64,000 bases of DNA from Nakamurella endophytica (GCF_014646215.1 NZ_BMNA01000003.1:648751-712750); one strand, 5' to 3'. Counted from the first letter of the stretch, positions 35,140-42,800 are shown. Program-made: numbers and translations. The notes: generated by a model not told the origin, from the letters alone.

Positions 35140-36094
35140 CCACCGGTCCGCCCGGATCGCCGCGGTCCCCCGGTCCGCCCGGATCGCCGCGGTCGCCGGG
35201 CTCGCCGGCGCCGGCCGGCCGGGCGGCCGGGTCGGGCAGCACCCACGGCTCTCCCAGCCACAGCTCGAAGCTCCACGGCGTCACCACGCCGTAGCCGCCG
35301 CCCGGGTAGGGCGTCAGCTCGCCGAACCACAGCTCGCCGTCCACCGCGTACAGGTCCACCCGGATGAAGTCGTAGGGCGTGCCGAGCCGCCGGGCGGTGT
35401 CGAGCATGTCGGCGAGCAGCGGCGGCGGAGGTTCGGCCGGGCCGCCGGGCAGGTCGATGCGGACGTCCAGCCGCTGCCACTCCGGGGTGTACACGGTGCG
35501 CCGGTGCTCGCCGTACCGGCTGCTGTCCACCACGACGATCCGGGTCTCGCCCGCGAAGGTGAAGAACTTGTAGTCGGTGGGCGAGGTCTCGCCGGGCAGT
35601 CGCTCCTCGACCAGGAAGCACCGGCGGGCCCGGGAGTACGCCCACTCGCCCTCGACCGAGGCCAGGTGCTCGCGCAGCCAGCCGCGGGTGCCCCGGCGCA
35701 GCTCGTCGACGTCGGCCGCCGACACCGGGCCGGCGCCGAACCGGACCAGGCCGCTGCGGTGGTTCGGCTTGAGCACCCAGCGGTCCGGCAGGTCGATGTC
35801 GACGAGCTCGGCCAGGTCGGTCCCGGACCAGTAGGTCCGCGGGATCCGTAGCGACGGCCTACCCAGCCGGCCGGCGATGTCCTTCATGGCCAGCTTGTCG
35901 CAGGTGTCCGCGAGCAGCTCCCGCCGGTCGTGCAGGCACCGCCAGGTCAGCTTCTCGTTGAACGCGGCGGGGTGCCGCAGGTCGAGCAGCCGGCGCCGGT
36001 TCACCAGTGACCGGAGCTGGCGGTGCAGGGTGGGGCTCAGCCACTGCAGCGGCCGGTGCACCAGCAGCGCGCGCCACTCGGTCAGGTCCGACAT
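35129..36094 (-). CDS. TupA-like ATP-grasp family protein
   Basis: 321 residues. NEKLTWRCLHDRRELLADTCDKLAMKDI (in blocks, residues 42-69), DRWVLKPNHRSGLVRF, TDYKFFTFAGETRIVVVD and DFIRVDLYAVDGELWFGELTPYPGGG are the TupA pattern, an ATP-grasp fold that joins amino acids to surface polysaccharides (teichuronopeptide synthesis in Bacillus). The ATG at 36094 lies 7 bases after TAGCGT on the coding strand and may be leaderless; a GTG three codons upstream is an alternative. The end is a collagen-like tail, two GDRGDPGGP units, encoded by a 27-bp DNA repeat (35143-35196) that begins just after the antiporter stop. Confidence 0.85.
   Translation of the reverse strand: MSDLTEWRALLVHRPLQWLSPTLHRQLRSLVNRRRLLDLRHPAAFNEKLTWRCLHDRRELLADTCDKLAMKDIAGRLGRPSLRIPRTYWSGTDLAELVDIDLPDRWVLKPNHRSGLVRFGAGPVSAADVDELRRGTRGWLREHLASVEGEWAYSRARRCFLVEERLPGETSPTDYKFFTFAGETRIVVVDSSRYGEHRRTVYTPEWQRLDVRIDLPGGPAEPPPPLLADMLDTARRLGTPYDFIRVDLYAVDGELWFGELTPYPGGGYGVVTPWSFELWLGEPWVLPDPAARPAGAGEPGDRGDPGGPGDRGDPGGPVVTG
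35143..35196. repeat. 27-bp tandem duplication at the 3' end of the TupA-like gene
   Basis: Two nearly identical 27-bp copies (35143-35169 and 35170-35196), in frame, encode the GDRGDPGGP tail repeat of the leftward gene. Located immediately beside the stop of the convergent antiporter. Confidence 0.75.
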
Positions 36095-36184
36095 GACCGT
36101 CACGCTAACCAGCGGCCCGGGGCCGACCCGACGCCAGGTCCGGCGGCGGGGGTCGATGCCGGGCGCGGTGTCCGGCGGCCGGGG

Positions 36185-36913
36185 TCAGCGGCTGGTGTAG
36201 CCGCCGTCGATCGGCAGCGAGACACCGCTGATCATCGCCGCGTCGTCGGACAGCAGGAACGCGATCGGGCCGGCGATGTCGTCCTCGGTCGCCCAGCGGC
36301 CGAGCGGCATCTGCTCCAGGAACGGGCCCTCGATGTCCGGGCGTCCCCAGTACCAGGCCGACATGGGCGTCATGACCACGGTGGGGTTGACGCTGTTGAC
36401 CCGGATGTCGTACCGGCCCAGCTCCAGGGCCGACACGCGGGTGATGTTGTCCAGCGCGGCCTTGGAGGAGCCGTACGAGATGTGGCCGGCCAGGCCGACC
36501 AGGCTGGCCTGGCTCGAGACGTTGACGATGGCGCCGCCGGCGCCCAGCCGGATCATCGTGCGGGCGGCGTACTTGGTGACCAGCAGGGCGCCGCGGGCGT
36601 TGATGGCGATCACCTTGTCGAACACGGCGATGTCGCTGTCTTGCGGGGTGGCGATCTCGCCGCCCCAGCCGCCGCAGTTCACCACGCCCCACAGGTCGAG
36701 GTTCTCCAGCGCCTGCCGCACCTCTTCCTCCGAGGTGAGGTCGAAAGCAACCGTCTCGCAACCGGTCTCGGCGGCCAGCGCCTCCAGCGAGTCCGAGGTG
36801 CGGCCGGCGGCGACGACCGTCGCACCGTCGCGGACCAGCCGGCGGACGGTCGCGGCGCCGATTCCGCCGCTCGCCCCGGTGACGAGGATGGTGCGGCCCT
36901 TGGGTCCGGTCAT
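36185..36913 (-). CDS. classical SDR family oxidoreductase
   Basis: 242 residues. The cofactor motif ILVTGASGGIGAATVRRL, the DLTSEEE Asp pattern, GVVNCGGWGG in place of the usual NNAG, NARGALLVTKYAARTM, then catalytic Ser in VNVSSQASLVG and Tyr-x-x-x-Lys in ISYGSSKAALDNITRV. The tail SDDAAMISGVSLPIDGGYTSR is typical. Similar to sugar- or polyol-acting SDRs such as xylulose/L-xylulose reductase types, but substrate is not provable. The ATG at 36913 is supported by MTGPKGRTILVTG; a longer frame would start inside the operator. Its promoter is covered by three copies of a palindrome also found once at the zinc dehydrogenase gene (12663), which suggests both serve the same inducible pathway. Confidence 0.9.
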   Translation of the reverse strand: MTGPKGRTILVTGASGGIGAATVRRLVRDGATVVAAGRTSDSLEALAAETGCETVAFDLTSEEEVRQALENLDLWGVVNCGGWGGEIATPQDSDIAVFDKVIAINARGALLVTKYAARTMIRLGAGGAIVNVSSQASLVGLAGHISYGSSKAALDNITRVSALELGRYDIRVNSVNPTVVMTPMSAWYWGRPDIEGPFLEQMPLGRWATEDDIAGPIAFLLSDDAAMISGVSLPIDGGYTSR

Positions 36914-36974
36914 GGTGCGGCATCGCCCTTCGTCGGCACGGCGGATGGATCCGTGCCCGACGGCGCGGCCAGCC

Positions 36975-37052
36975 TCTGACAACGATGACAGTAACGGACG
37001 GACGGGGTGCTGTCACCGGTGACAGGGATCAGTGTGTCATCGGTGACACACT
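36975..37052 (-). promoter_or_regulatory. SDR promoter with three TGTCA-N4-TGACA operators
   Basis: Three palindromic sites: 36975-36993 (imperfect, TGACA-ACGA-TGACA core), 37010-37025 (perfect CTGTCACCGGTGACAG) and 37031-37052 (AGTGTGTCA-TCGG-TGACACACT, 9-bp perfect arms). On the SDR coding strand the middle one contains GTGACA (37016-37011) and the proximal one TACTGT (36993-36988), exactly 17 bp apart, a good -35/-10 pair. A dimeric repressor bound here would cover both promoter boxes. The proximal site matches 12753-12771, upstream of the zinc dehydrogenase, at 18 of 19 positions. Confidence 0.8.
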
Positions 37053-37082
37053 CGCGACCGGTTCTGCGGGGCAGGGGCATCC

Positions 37083-38009
37083 TCAGCGGTGGTGCAGGTG
37101 CAGCGGCGCGACGTGCAGCAGGTCGTCGGTCGAGGCCAGCGTCGCCGCGGCCACCACGGCCGCGGCGACGAAGACGGCCGTCACCGTCACCGCCCACGAG
37201 GACCGCGCCGGGAGCGGCGGGTCGAGCAGCGCCTGCACCCGCGCGGTGACGTGCCGGGTGGCCACGGCCAGCACGGGCGCCGGTCCGCCGGCGCCGGGGG
37301 ACCGGTGCAGTCGCTGCCGTTCCAGCGCCACCCGGGCCAGCGCGAGCGCGGCGGCCCGGCGGTCGCCGACCGCCGCGGCGGCGTCCTCGTCGGCCCAGCG
37401 CTCGACGCCGAGCCGCACGGTCTCGCGGACCGGCCGGAGCAACGGGTTCGCGGCCGCCGCGACGTCCACCGCGTGCAGGTACAGGTGGTGCCGCCGCCGC
37501 AGGTGGCTGTGCTCGTGGGCGGCGACCACGGACCGGTCTCCCGGCGGCAGCCGGTCGTACAGCCGGGTGCCGATCACCACCCGGCCGGGCAGGCCGGCGA
37601 GGGTGTAGACGTCCGCGTCGTCGACGAACGCCACCGGCCCGTCCCCGGGCAGGGCGCGGCCGGCCCGGTGGGCGCGGACGACGGACCGCCCGAGCACGGC
37701 GGCGCGGGTGCACCCGGCGGCCAGCAGGCCCGCCGTCAGCAGGACCGCGGCCAGCCCGATCCCGACGGGTACGGCGCCGGGACCGGCCGGTCCGCGCCGT
37801 CCCGCCCAGTGCCCGGCCGCCGTGCCGAGGTAGCCGGCCGCCACGGCGGACAGCGCCAGCCCCGTCCCGGTGGCCGCCGCGACGGCGGCGGACACGGACA
37901 GCGCGACGGCGCGGGCGGGCGGCAGGACGGCCGACGCCCAGCGGGCCACGGCGGGCACGGCCGCGGACAGCCCGACCATCAGGGCCACCACCAGCAGCAG
38001 CGTGGTCAT
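37083..38009 (-). CDS. M56 family (BlaR1/MecR1-like) membrane metallopeptidase
   Basis: 308 residues. Three or four N-terminal membrane helices (residues 1-100 include LLLVVALMVGLSAAV and PVGIGLAAVLLTAGLLAAG), the zinc motif VVAAHEHSHLRRRHHL (His165, Glu166, His169) in a cytoplasmic loop with a downstream WADEDAA whose Glu is the likely third ligand, and a last helix near 270-295. There is no extracellular penicillin-binding sensor domain, so this is the short M56 form. The gene overlaps the BlaI-like repressor by 4 bp (38006-38009), the usual partner: the protease cleaves the repressor on signal. Its targets are not obvious here. Confidence 0.9.
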   Translation of the reverse strand: MTTLLLVVALMVGLSAAVPAVARWASAVLPPARAVALSVSAAVAAATGTGLALSAVAAGYLGTAAGHWAGRRGPAGPGAVPVGIGLAAVLLTAGLLAAGCTRAAVLGRSVVRAHRAGRALPGDGPVAFVDDADVYTLAGLPGRVVIGTRLYDRLPPGDRSVVAAHEHSHLRRRHHLYLHAVDVAAAANPLLRPVRETVRLGVERWADEDAAAAVGDRRAAALALARVALERQRLHRSPGAGGPAPVLAVATRHVTARVQALLDPPLPARSSWAVTVTAVFVAAAVVAAATLASTDDLLHVAPLHLHHR

Positions 38010-38383
38010 CGCCCGGCCTCCCGGCGGAGCAGGTCGGCGAGCAGGCGTTCCTCGTCGGGGTCCAGCTCGGCGACGAAGCGGGCCAGCACCCCGGCCCGGT
38101 CGGCGCCGTCGGACAGCAGCTGGCGCATCCGCCGCGCGGCCATGGCGTCGTCGATCGACCCGGTCGGGGCCGACAACCGGTAGCGGTAGGCGCGGCCGTC
38201 CCGGATGCGGGTCAGCGCGCCCTTGTCGGCCAGCCGCGCCATGGTCGTCATGACGGTGGTGTACGCGGGGGAGCCCGGCAGCCGCGCCTGCACCTGCGCG
38301 ACCGGGACGGCGACGTCCGGCCCGAACGACGCCACGATGCCCAGCACCGCCTGCTCGAGTTGCCCCGGCTCACGTCTGGCCAC
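38006..38383 (-). CDS. BlaI/MecI/CopY family transcriptional repressor
   Basis: 125 residues. The winged helix runs LEQAVLGIVASFGPDVAVPV, RLPGSPAYTTVMTTMARLADKGALTRIRDGRAYRYR, the Tyr-Thr-Thr-Val-Met-Thr-Thr recognition helix being diagnostic of BlaI. The C-terminal dimerisation domain ARFVAELDPDEERLLADLL follows. GTG start at 38383. Overlaps the M56 protease gene by 4 bp, the classic repressor-protease pair that senses cell-wall or redox stress. No clear TACA/TGTA operator stands out immediately upstream. The next gene upstream (ApbE) ends 58 bp away on the same strand. Confidence 0.92.
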   Translation of the reverse strand: MARREPGQLEQAVLGIVASFGPDVAVPVAQVQARLPGSPAYTTVMTTMARLADKGALTRIRDGRAYRYRLSAPTGSIDDAMAARRMRQLLSDGADRAGVLARFVAELDPDEERLLADLLRREAGR

Positions 38384-38440
38384 GGGACCTCCGTCCGCTC
38401 GTCCGCCCGACAGTGTGCCGGGCTGTACCGGAGCCGGCGA

Positions 38441-39253
38441 TCATCCGGCCGGGACCGTGGTCGTGCTGCCGTCCGCCCGGACGACCAGTGCCGTCCGGCC
38501 CGGGCGGGTGGCCAGCCACTCCGCGGCGTCCGCGCCCAGGGCGTAGGCCGCGGTGGCGTCGATGTCGGCGTCGGTGAGCCGGGGCGCCAGGACGGTGACG
38601 GACCGGACGCCGGTCGGCGGACGCCCGGTCCGGGCGTCGACCAGGTGCGCGCCGCGGTGCGCCGTCCCGGAGGTGGCCACGGCGCCGGTCACCACCGGCA
38701 CCACGGCCAGCACCCGGGCGGGATCGGCCGGGTCCTCGATGCCGATCCGCCACGGCGGCCGGCCCGGATCGGTGTGGCACGTCAGGTCGCCGCCGGCGGA
38801 CAGGCAGAAGTCGGTGTCGTCGAGCCCGGCCAGCGCGGCGGCCGCGCGTTCCACCGCCCAGCCCTTGACGACGCCCGACGGGTCGAGCCGCCGCCGGCCG
38901 TCCGGACCGGGCAGGTACACGCTGAACGCCCCGCCGGAGTCCCGCTCCGCCGTGGCGCCCAGCGCCAGCACCTCGCGCACCTCGGCCGGGCAGTCCGTGG
39001 GCGTCACCTCGCCCCGCCGCAACCGGCTCACCCACGAGTCGTCCCGGTAGGTGCTGAACACCCGGTCGACGTGCCGCAGCTGCGCAAGCACGGCGTCCCA
39101 GGCCCGGTGGGCGGCGGCGTCCCGGCGGTGCCGGCCGCGCAGCGCCAGGCTGATCGGCATCCCCATGACGTGCTCGACGTAGCGAGCGGTCTCCGGTGCT
39201 GCAGCGGTGTCCGGTCCAGCGGTGTCCCGCGCGGCCCCGGCCGGCGCGGTCAC
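38441..39253 (-). CDS. apbE: FAD:protein FMN transferase (ApbE/Ftp)
   Basis: 270 residues. Characteristic motifs: VEHVMGMPISLALRG (the conserved MGT-like region), FSTYRDDSWVSRLRRGE, DPSGVVKGWAVERAA, LSAGGDLTCH and VATSGTAHRGAHLVDARTG with the Thr/His-Asp metal loop near the C-terminus. ApbE attaches FMN through a phosphoester to a Thr of the target. No signal peptide is seen, so it may act in the cytoplasm or be exported otherwise. GTG start overlaps the FMN-carrier gene stop by 4 bp (GTGA), and its target Thr lies in that neighbour, so enzyme and substrate are encoded side by side. Confidence 0.93.
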   Translation of the reverse strand: MTAPAGAARDTAGPDTAAAPETARYVEHVMGMPISLALRGRHRRDAAAHRAWDAVLAQLRHVDRVFSTYRDDSWVSRLRRGEVTPTDCPAEVREVLALGATAERDSGGAFSVYLPGPDGRRRLDPSGVVKGWAVERAAAALAGLDDTDFCLSAGGDLTCHTDPGRPPWRIGIEDPADPARVLAVVPVVTGAVATSGTAHRGAHLVDARTGRPPTGVRSVTVLAPRLTDADIDATAAYALGADAAEWLATRPGRTALVVRADGSTTTVPAG

Positions 39254-39834
39254 AGCCCGGCCCGGTCCAGCGCGCTCTGCAGCGAGCCGATGTAGCCGTC
39301 GCTGGTCACCGTGGCGCCGCTGACCATGTCGATCCGGGCGCTCTGCGCGCTCAACGTCTCCTGCACCAGGACCGGCAGCGCCTGCGCGTTGATCTCCTGG
39401 TCCCGGCCGTTGTTCGCCGGGTACTCGACGACCTGGACGTCGGTGATCTTGCCGCCGGCGACGGTCAGCTGCACCTGGACCGGTCCCCACCGGGTGTCCA
39501 CGGCATCGCCGGTGACGGTGCGGCTCGCCGACCCGCTCGTGGACGGCGAGGTGGACCCGCCGGTGCCGGGCACCGAGGTCGTGGACCCGGCCGACGAGGT
39601 CCCCTGCCCGGCCGCGCCGGCGGAGGGGACGGTGATCGCCGACGGCGCCGGGCTGCCGTCCGGGGCGGAGCCGGCGGACCTCCCGGACGAGGTCGGCGAC
39701 GACCCGGACAGCGCCCGCACCGGCGCCACCACGGACGACAGCGCGGTCGCCCGCGAGGACGTGGAGGTGTGATAGCCGAACAGCAGCACCAGCACGGTGA
39801 GCGTGCTCATCGACCACAGGACGATCTTCTTCAC
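39250..39834 (-). CDS. membrane-anchored FMN-binding domain protein (flavinylation target)
   Basis: 194 residues. N-terminal membrane anchor (residues 4-22, IVLWSMSTLTVLVLLFGYH), then a Ser/Pro/Gly/Thr linker of about 75 residues and a C-terminal FMN-bind domain: VDTRWGPVQVQLTVAGGKITDVQVVEYP and the ApbE target DMVSGATVTSDGYIGSLQ, where Thr175 in DxxSGAT is the expected acceptor. Such domains occur in RnfG/NqrC and in extracellular electron-transfer proteins. ATG start 5 bp after the reductase stop, and 4-bp overlap with apbE: an operon in which a transmembrane reductase passes electrons to a flavinylated, outward-facing carrier. Confidence 0.9.
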   Translation of the reverse strand: MKKIVLWSMSTLTVLVLLFGYHTSTSSRATALSSVVAPVRALSGSSPTSSGRSAGSAPDGSPAPSAITVPSAGAAGQGTSSAGSTTSVPGTGGSTSPSTSGSASRTVTGDAVDTRWGPVQVQLTVAGGKITDVQVVEYPANNGRDQEINAQALPVLVQETLSAQSARIDMVSGATVTSDGYIGSLQSALDRAGL

Positions 39835-39838
39835 GGTG

Positions 39839-41257
39839 TCACCATCCGAAGCTCTCGACGTGGAAGCGGTCGGCGGGGACGCCGGCGGCCGCGGCGGTGC
39901 GGCGGACGTCGGCGGCCCACTCCTGCGGACCGCAGACGTAGACGTCGCGGTCGGCGATGTCGGGGACCCAGTAGCGCAGCGCGGCGAGGTCGTCGGCCGG
40001 CCCGACGCCGTCGCCCAGCCAGGAGCCGGGCGCGCGGCGGTGGCCGCGCAGCAGCAGCACGCGGAGGCCGCGCTGCTGCGACAGCGCGCGCAGTTCCGGC
40101 TCGAACAGCATCCGGCCCGAGAACCGGTACAGCAGCACCGCCTCGCCGGGGGCGTAGGGCAGCGCCTCGGCCAGCGCCCGCAGCGGTGTCACGCCGACGC
40201 CCGCGCCGATCAGCACGATCCCGCGGCGGGTGCGCGCGCGCGAGCTGAGCCGGCCGTAGGGACCCTCGACCAGTACCCGCGTACCGGGATGCAGGGCGCG
40301 CAGTGCCGCGCTGCCGTCGCCGACCACCTTGGCGGTGATGCGCAGCGTCCGGTCCTGCGGCGCGGCCGAGAGCGAGTAGGGGTGCGCGCGGGTCCAGCCG
40401 CGGCTCTGCAGGAACCGGAAGCCGAAGAACTGGCCGGCCTCGACCGCGGGCACGGCCCGCCCCGTGGCGACCAGGTGGACCGACACCGCGCCGTCGGCCT
40501 CGGGCACGACCGCCGCCACCCGCAGGCCGTACCGGGCGCTGCGCCACAGCGGCAACGCCACCCGCCACAGCAGCACCGAGCCGGCGGCGGCGATCCACAG
40601 CCCCCACCAGAAGACGGTGCGGGCGGTGGAGGCCAGGAACTCCTGTCCGGTCCACAGCTGGTGCGGCAGCGCCAGTCCCACGCCCAGGTACGCGTACAGG
40701 TGCAGCAGGTGCCAGGACTCGTAGCGCAGCCGGCGGCGCGCCGCCCGGATGCTGGTCACCACCACCATCACCAGGCACACGGTGCCGGCGACGGCCAGCA
40801 GCATGCCGGGGTCGTCGACGCTCAGGTCCCACAGCGTGCCGGGCGTTCTGGCCAGGTCGCCGGCGGCGTAGCCCCAGGTGATCAGCCCGACGTGGGCGAT
40901 CATCAGGGTGAACGACGTGAAACCGACCAGGCGATGGATGCGGGCCAACCGGTCCTGACCGAATGCGTGCTCCAGCGGCGGGATGCGCGACATCAGCAGC
41001 ACCTGCGCCAGCAGCAGCACCGACGCCACCAGCCCGGTCAGCCGGCCGGTCGACGTCAGACCGGTCGCCCAGCCGCCGAGGTCCTGCACGCCGCCGCCGG
41101 TCACCCACCAGAAGCAGACCAGCAGCACGGCGCCCCACAGGCCGGCGAGCGCGGCCAGCCGGACGCCGGCGTCCCAGCGTGCCCGGGACCGGCCGCCGCC
41201 GGCGGGCGCCGGGGGCGGCGCGGCCACCGCCGGTCGTTCGGCGGCGACGGCGGTCAT
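39839..41257 (-). CDS. ferric-reductase-like transmembrane flavocytochrome (FAD/NAD(P)H domain)
   Basis: 472 residues. About six membrane helices in residues 30-230, with candidate haem His residues in RIHRLVGFTSFTLMIAHVGL and in SWHLLHLYAYLGVGLALPH. The cytoplasmic part is ferredoxin-reductase-like: HPYSLSAAP (FAD, near 290), LIGAGVGVTPLRALAEAL (NAD(P), near 350) and DVYVCGPQEWAADVRRT (near 440). It should take electrons from NAD(P)H across the membrane. The start ATG at 41257 overlaps by 4 bp with the stop of the 44-codon ORF upstream, and has no ribosome binding site of its own, so translation is coupled. Confidence 0.92.
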   Translation of the reverse strand: MTAVAAERPAVAAPPPAPAGGGRSRARWDAGVRLAALAGLWGAVLLVCFWWVTGGGVQDLGGWATGLTSTGRLTGLVASVLLLAQVLLMSRIPPLEHAFGQDRLARIHRLVGFTSFTLMIAHVGLITWGYAAGDLARTPGTLWDLSVDDPGMLLAVAGTVCLVMVVVTSIRAARRRLRYESWHLLHLYAYLGVGLALPHQLWTGQEFLASTARTVFWWGLWIAAAGSVLLWRVALPLWRSARYGLRVAAVVPEADGAVSVHLVATGRAVPAVEAGQFFGFRFLQSRGWTRAHPYSLSAAPQDRTLRITAKVVGDGSAALRALHPGTRVLVEGPYGRLSSRARTRRGIVLIGAGVGVTPLRALAEALPYAPGEAVLLYRFSGRMLFEPELRALSQQRGLRVLLLRGHRRAPGSWLGDGVGPADDLAALRYWVPDIADRDVYVCGPQEWAADVRRTAAAAGVPADRFHVESFGW

Positions 41258-41388
41258 CGGGCACCGCCGGGGATGTCGACGGGGGCGCCGGGCCGGCCGG
41301 CCGGGAGGCCAAGCGCGGGGTAGCCACCGGGGGCGGGGAAGCCCGCGGCCGGCGGCGTCCCGCCGGGGCCGCGCAGGGTGGTGTCCAT
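41254..41388 (-). CDS. 44-residue Pro/Gly-rich leader ORF coupled to the reductase
   Basis: ATG at 41386-41388 is preceded by GTGGAGGAGACCC, the strongest Shine-Dalgarno in this region, and the frame ends in a TGA that overlaps the reductase ATG (ATGA). The peptide begins MDTTLRGPGGTPPAAG and is proline/glycine-rich, without recognisable domain, signal peptide or membrane segment. Because the reductase start has no ribosome binding site, this ORF is probably the true translation entry point of the electron-transfer operon. It may be a leader that couples translation or a small protein; peptide function is unknown. Two AT-rich elements upstream (ACTAGTACTTC near 41400) may be promoter. Confidence 0.65.
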   Translation of the reverse strand: MDTTLRGPGGTPPAAGFPAPGGYPALGLPAGRPGAPVDIPGGAR

Positions 41389-41480
41389 GGGTCTCCTCCA
41401 CTAGTACTTCAACCCTCAGGTACCCGTCTGTGGCCGGACGGAGGCCCAGCTGTGGGCCTGCTGTGCGGTTCACGCCCCGG

Positions 41481-42443
41481 TCAGCGCCGCGGCGCCGACG
41501 TGGTGCCGTGGCACGGCTCGGCGTGCCGGGCCAGGTCCAGGCGCAGGGCGTCGAGCTCCGCGGTGACCAGCTGCTGCTGCGCGGTGGCGGCCAGCAGCCC
41601 GCTCGGCGACCCGCCGGCCGTGCCCTCGAGCCGGGTCGCGATCTCGCGCACGGTCAGCTCCCGGTCGAGGTCGGTGACCCGCGCGTCGAGCGCCCGCCAG
41701 GCGGCGATGCGGTCGACCACCTCGTGCCACGCGGCGTCGATCCGGTCGGCGCAGGCCTGCCAGGCCGCGGACGTCGCCGGGTCGCACCGCCGCGCATCGG
41801 GCCGGTCGCCCAGGGCGCGACGGAGCTCGTACTGCTCCCACAGCAGGACGTGCAGTTGGCGCCGCTGCTCCGCGAGCGGGACGGACAGCAGGCCGGCGAA
41901 CCCGGGGCGGCGCCAGGCCGGAGTCGCGGCCGACCGCTCGGCCGACAGATCCACCACCGCGGCCGCCCGGGCCTCCCGGGGCGGATCGCCGCCGGCCCAG
42001 CGGTCCAGCGGCAGGGCCGTGCGGTGGGCCAGCAGCAGGTCGATCTCGGCGGAGGTGAACCGCGCCCGGTCACGCCGGCGCGCCAGCACCGCGACCACTG
42101 CGGCCAGCACGGACGCCCCGAGCAGCGCCACGGCGGCACCGGGCCGGCCGATCCCGAGCAGCAACGCGCCACCGGCGACCACGGCGGCCGTCCCGGCTGC
42201 CGCGCCGACCAGGAAGCCGGCGAGGTCGGTCAGCACCGCCCGGTCGCCGTCGACGCCGGACCAGCGGGCGGCCAGCCCGGGCGGCACCAGGTCGTCGTAG
42301 CGGTGGACCGGGTGCTGCGGGACGGTGTAACGCGGGACCGCGGCGATGTCCCGCAGCACTTCGGCCCGCAGGTCGTCCCGGGTGTCGCCGTCCGGTCCGG
42401 CCGTGCTGCCCGCGGGACCGTGGGCGGGGGACCGGCCGGTCAC
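41481..42443 (-). CDS. hypothetical protein with two transmembrane helices
   Basis: 320 residues from the GTG at 42443. Residues about 70-120 form two membrane helices (LAGFLVGAAAGTAAVVAGGALLLGIG, then VALLGASVLAAVVAVLARR) joined by a short glycine turn. The remaining C-terminal half is soluble, charged and helical, with coiled-coil-like stretches (AWHEVVDRIAAWRALDARVTDLD) and a Trp-rich EQYELRRALGD segment. No enzyme motif. Its start overlaps the stop of the 82-residue membrane protein by 4 bp (GTGA), so they are translationally coupled and may form a complex. I do not recognise the family. Confidence 0.7.
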   Translation of the reverse strand: MTGRSPAHGPAGSTAGPDGDTRDDLRAEVLRDIAAVPRYTVPQHPVHRYDDLVPPGLAARWSGVDGDRAVLTDLAGFLVGAAAGTAAVVAGGALLLGIGRPGAAVALLGASVLAAVVAVLARRRDRARFTSAEIDLLLAHRTALPLDRWAGGDPPREARAAAVVDLSAERSAATPAWRRPGFAGLLSVPLAEQRRQLHVLLWEQYELRRALGDRPDARRCDPATSAAWQACADRIDAAWHEVVDRIAAWRALDARVTDLDRELTVREIATRLEGTAGGSPSGLLAATAQQQLVTAELDALRLDLARHAEPCHGTTSAPRR

Positions 42444-42688
42444 CGGTGGACCCCCCAGGGTCCGCGGTGCCCGGGGCCGACCGGGTGGACCTGTCCCACC
42501 GGCCGATCCGCGCCGGGCCCGCCGGCACCGTCCGCACCGCCGGCGAGCACCGCGCCGAGGCCCGTGCCCAGCACCGCGCCGGTGACCAGCGCGACCACCA
42601 GCTGCGCGCGCCGGTTGCGGGCCACCGCCCGCGCGCCCGCCGCCCAGCGCCGCCGGGGTCGCCCGCTCGCCGAGGAACACGCCGCCAT
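42440..42688 (-). CDS. small single-pass membrane protein
   Basis: 82 residues. A basic N-terminus (SASGRPRRRWAAGARAVARNRR) leads into one membrane helix, AQLVVALVTGAVLGTGLGAVLAG (about residues 28-50), and a short Gly/Pro-rich outer tail. The ATG at 42688 follows GGGAGG at 6-base spacing, a strong ribosome binding site. Overlaps the next gene by 4 bp. Two overlapping inverted repeats lie directly upstream, so this pair is probably regulated. Function unknown. Confidence 0.65.
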   Translation of the reverse strand: MAACSSASGRPRRRWAAGARAVARNRRAQLVVALVTGAVLGTGLGAVLAGGADGAGGPGADRPVGQVHPVGPGHRGPWGVHR

Positions 42689-42700
42689 CGGACCTCCCGT

Positions 42701-42725
42701 CGCTTCACTACTGAAGCGATAGTAG
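42701..42725. promoter_or_regulatory. two overlapping inverted repeats before the small membrane-protein operon
   Basis: CGCTTCA-CTAC-TGAAGCG (7-bp perfect arms, 42701-42718) overlaps CTACT-N8-AGTAG (42708-42725). Both are AT-rich for this genome and lie 13-37 bp upstream of the small membrane-protein ATG, between it and a leftward hypothetical gene. Likely a repressor operator on a short leader; whether the nearby BlaI-like protein (38006) binds it is untested. The CTACT/AGTAG spacing recalls BlaI-type sites, but I do not claim identity. Confidence 0.55.
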
Positions 42726-42800
42726 GGAGGCGGCGGTGCCGGCGACCTGTGTATCCGGTGTGCAACGAGGCCCGGGAACCGACGGCCGGACCAGCGGAGG

